From assembly GCA_029783825.1 (NCBI GenBank), contig JAREIK010003356.1, positions 1,311,516 through 1,375,515 on the forward strand: a DNA stretch of 64,000 nucleotides. The letters are read 5' to 3'. The notes beneath the pieces are model-generated. The model was not told the DNA's origin. It saw nothing but the letters and a program-made list of their open reading frames with translations, and did not search any database. Positions 63,611 through 64,000 of the stretch are shown one piece after another (position 1 is the stretch's first letter; every line of letters starts with the position of its first letter). Both the position numbers and the translations under genes were made by a program. The DNA comes from Sapria himalayana. Taxonomy: Eukaryota; Streptophyta; Magnoliopsida; Malpighiales; Rafflesiaceae.

Positions 63611-64000
63611 AATTTTCATCTCCAATTTTTAATGATTTAATTTTTTTTTAATTTATTATTTGTTTTAATATTTTATTTAATTTTGTTTATTAATTGTTTG
63701 TCATGGTTTCTAGATGAGTGATACTTAAAAGACACATTCTACTCATAAAATTATAAAAATAGGATACTATTAATAAATAATTTAAAAAAATATAAAAATA
63801 CAAAAAAACAAATTATATTAATAAGGATGAAAATAATTATTTTTATGATTATAAAATTTTAGAAAAATTATACAAAAAATTTTTCTAAAATGTTTAATTA
63901 GGAAACTTAAAAATTTGTATTAAAGTAACATTAAATATTTAATTCTATTATAAAATTAATTTTTAAAGATATTTTAAAAAATAAATGAACATACATTAAA
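62791..64000. mobile_element. Third CACTA element, left end (continues beyond the window)
   Basis: CACTATAAAAAAATATTG at 62791 follows TATC repeat and is flanked by TAT. TTTAGCTAGGAAAATCTAGC, GGGAACAATCCCTAGCTAG and dense subterminal repeats follow, then the family's AT-rich body from about 63610. The body matches 16071-16440 closely, including GATATTTTAAAAA...AATGAACATACATTAAA at the window edge. The TIR has diverged (ATAAAAA for ACAAGAAA). Confidence 0.92.

Noticed and set aside
62791..64000. The third CACTA as the right partner of the left end at 15586
   Set aside because: Its TIR and subterminal motifs point rightward, like a left end, and its body repeats the left-end body at 16071-16440; the true right end for 15586 is at 42615.

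Overview
The window looks like gene-poor, AT-rich nuclear DNA of a flowering plant. This rests on CACTA (En/Spm-type) transposons with plant-style GCGACGGA/TAGCTAGGGA subterminal repeats, a plant-type Ty3/gypsy remnant primed by initiator Met-tRNA, an intronless ADP-ribosylation factor copy closest to plant ARF1, and an exon/intron fragment of a PP5-type phosphatase. No intact protein-coding gene, rRNA, tRNA or CRISPR is visible. Nearly all long open frames are translations of tetranucleotide repeats (endless Ile-Tyr-Leu-Ser) and are not genes. The species cannot be named from the sequence alone.

Layout. 1-1600: AT-rich DNA without recognised features. 1600-3004: an AT-rich TATAACTATA-type repeat with a period near 0.5 kb. 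3005-11078: degenerate GATA array. 11079-15041: a truncated Ty3/gypsy element on the minus strand (RT, protease and gag remnants, primer binding site, one LTR), embedded in the array. 15042-15585: GATA array resumes. 15586-42615: a CACTA element inserted in the array, holding a nested 13.2-kb CACTA element (27196-40440). 42616-43478: GATA array resumes. Near 43479 the repeat changes strand, and 43479-62790 is a TATC array. Within it, 43644 to about 58020 is a higher-order tandem repeat of ~2.87-kb (L) and ~1.94-kb (S) units in the order L L L S L S(partial). 62791-64000: the left end of a third CACTA element that runs off the window. Without its insertions the GATA/TATC tract totals about 29 kb, close to half of the window.

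The two complete CACTA elements belong to one family. They share the left-end body and the right-end block (a GCN-rich tract, a GTAC-palindromic minisatellite, a conserved ~200-bp core and an AT-rich tail). No transposase is recognisable, so they look non-autonomous. Each carries foreign gene sequence: the outer holds an ARF retrocopy with a perfect 16-bp target-site duplication plus several unidentified exon-like pieces; the inner holds TPR exons of a PP5-like phosphatase with intron positions retained. The inner insertion can be dated relative to the outer because it splits one copy of the shared right-end block, and an uninterrupted paralogue of that block gives the empty site.

Inferred order: GATA/TATC array; gypsy insertion, later truncated; outer CACTA insertion; inner CACTA insertion into the outer one. 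The ARF retrocopy landed in AT-rich repeat now inside the outer element, before or after that repeat became part of it. The HOR in the TATC arm is highly similar between units and shows mosaic variant combinations, so it was probably amplified late and exchanged sequence between units.
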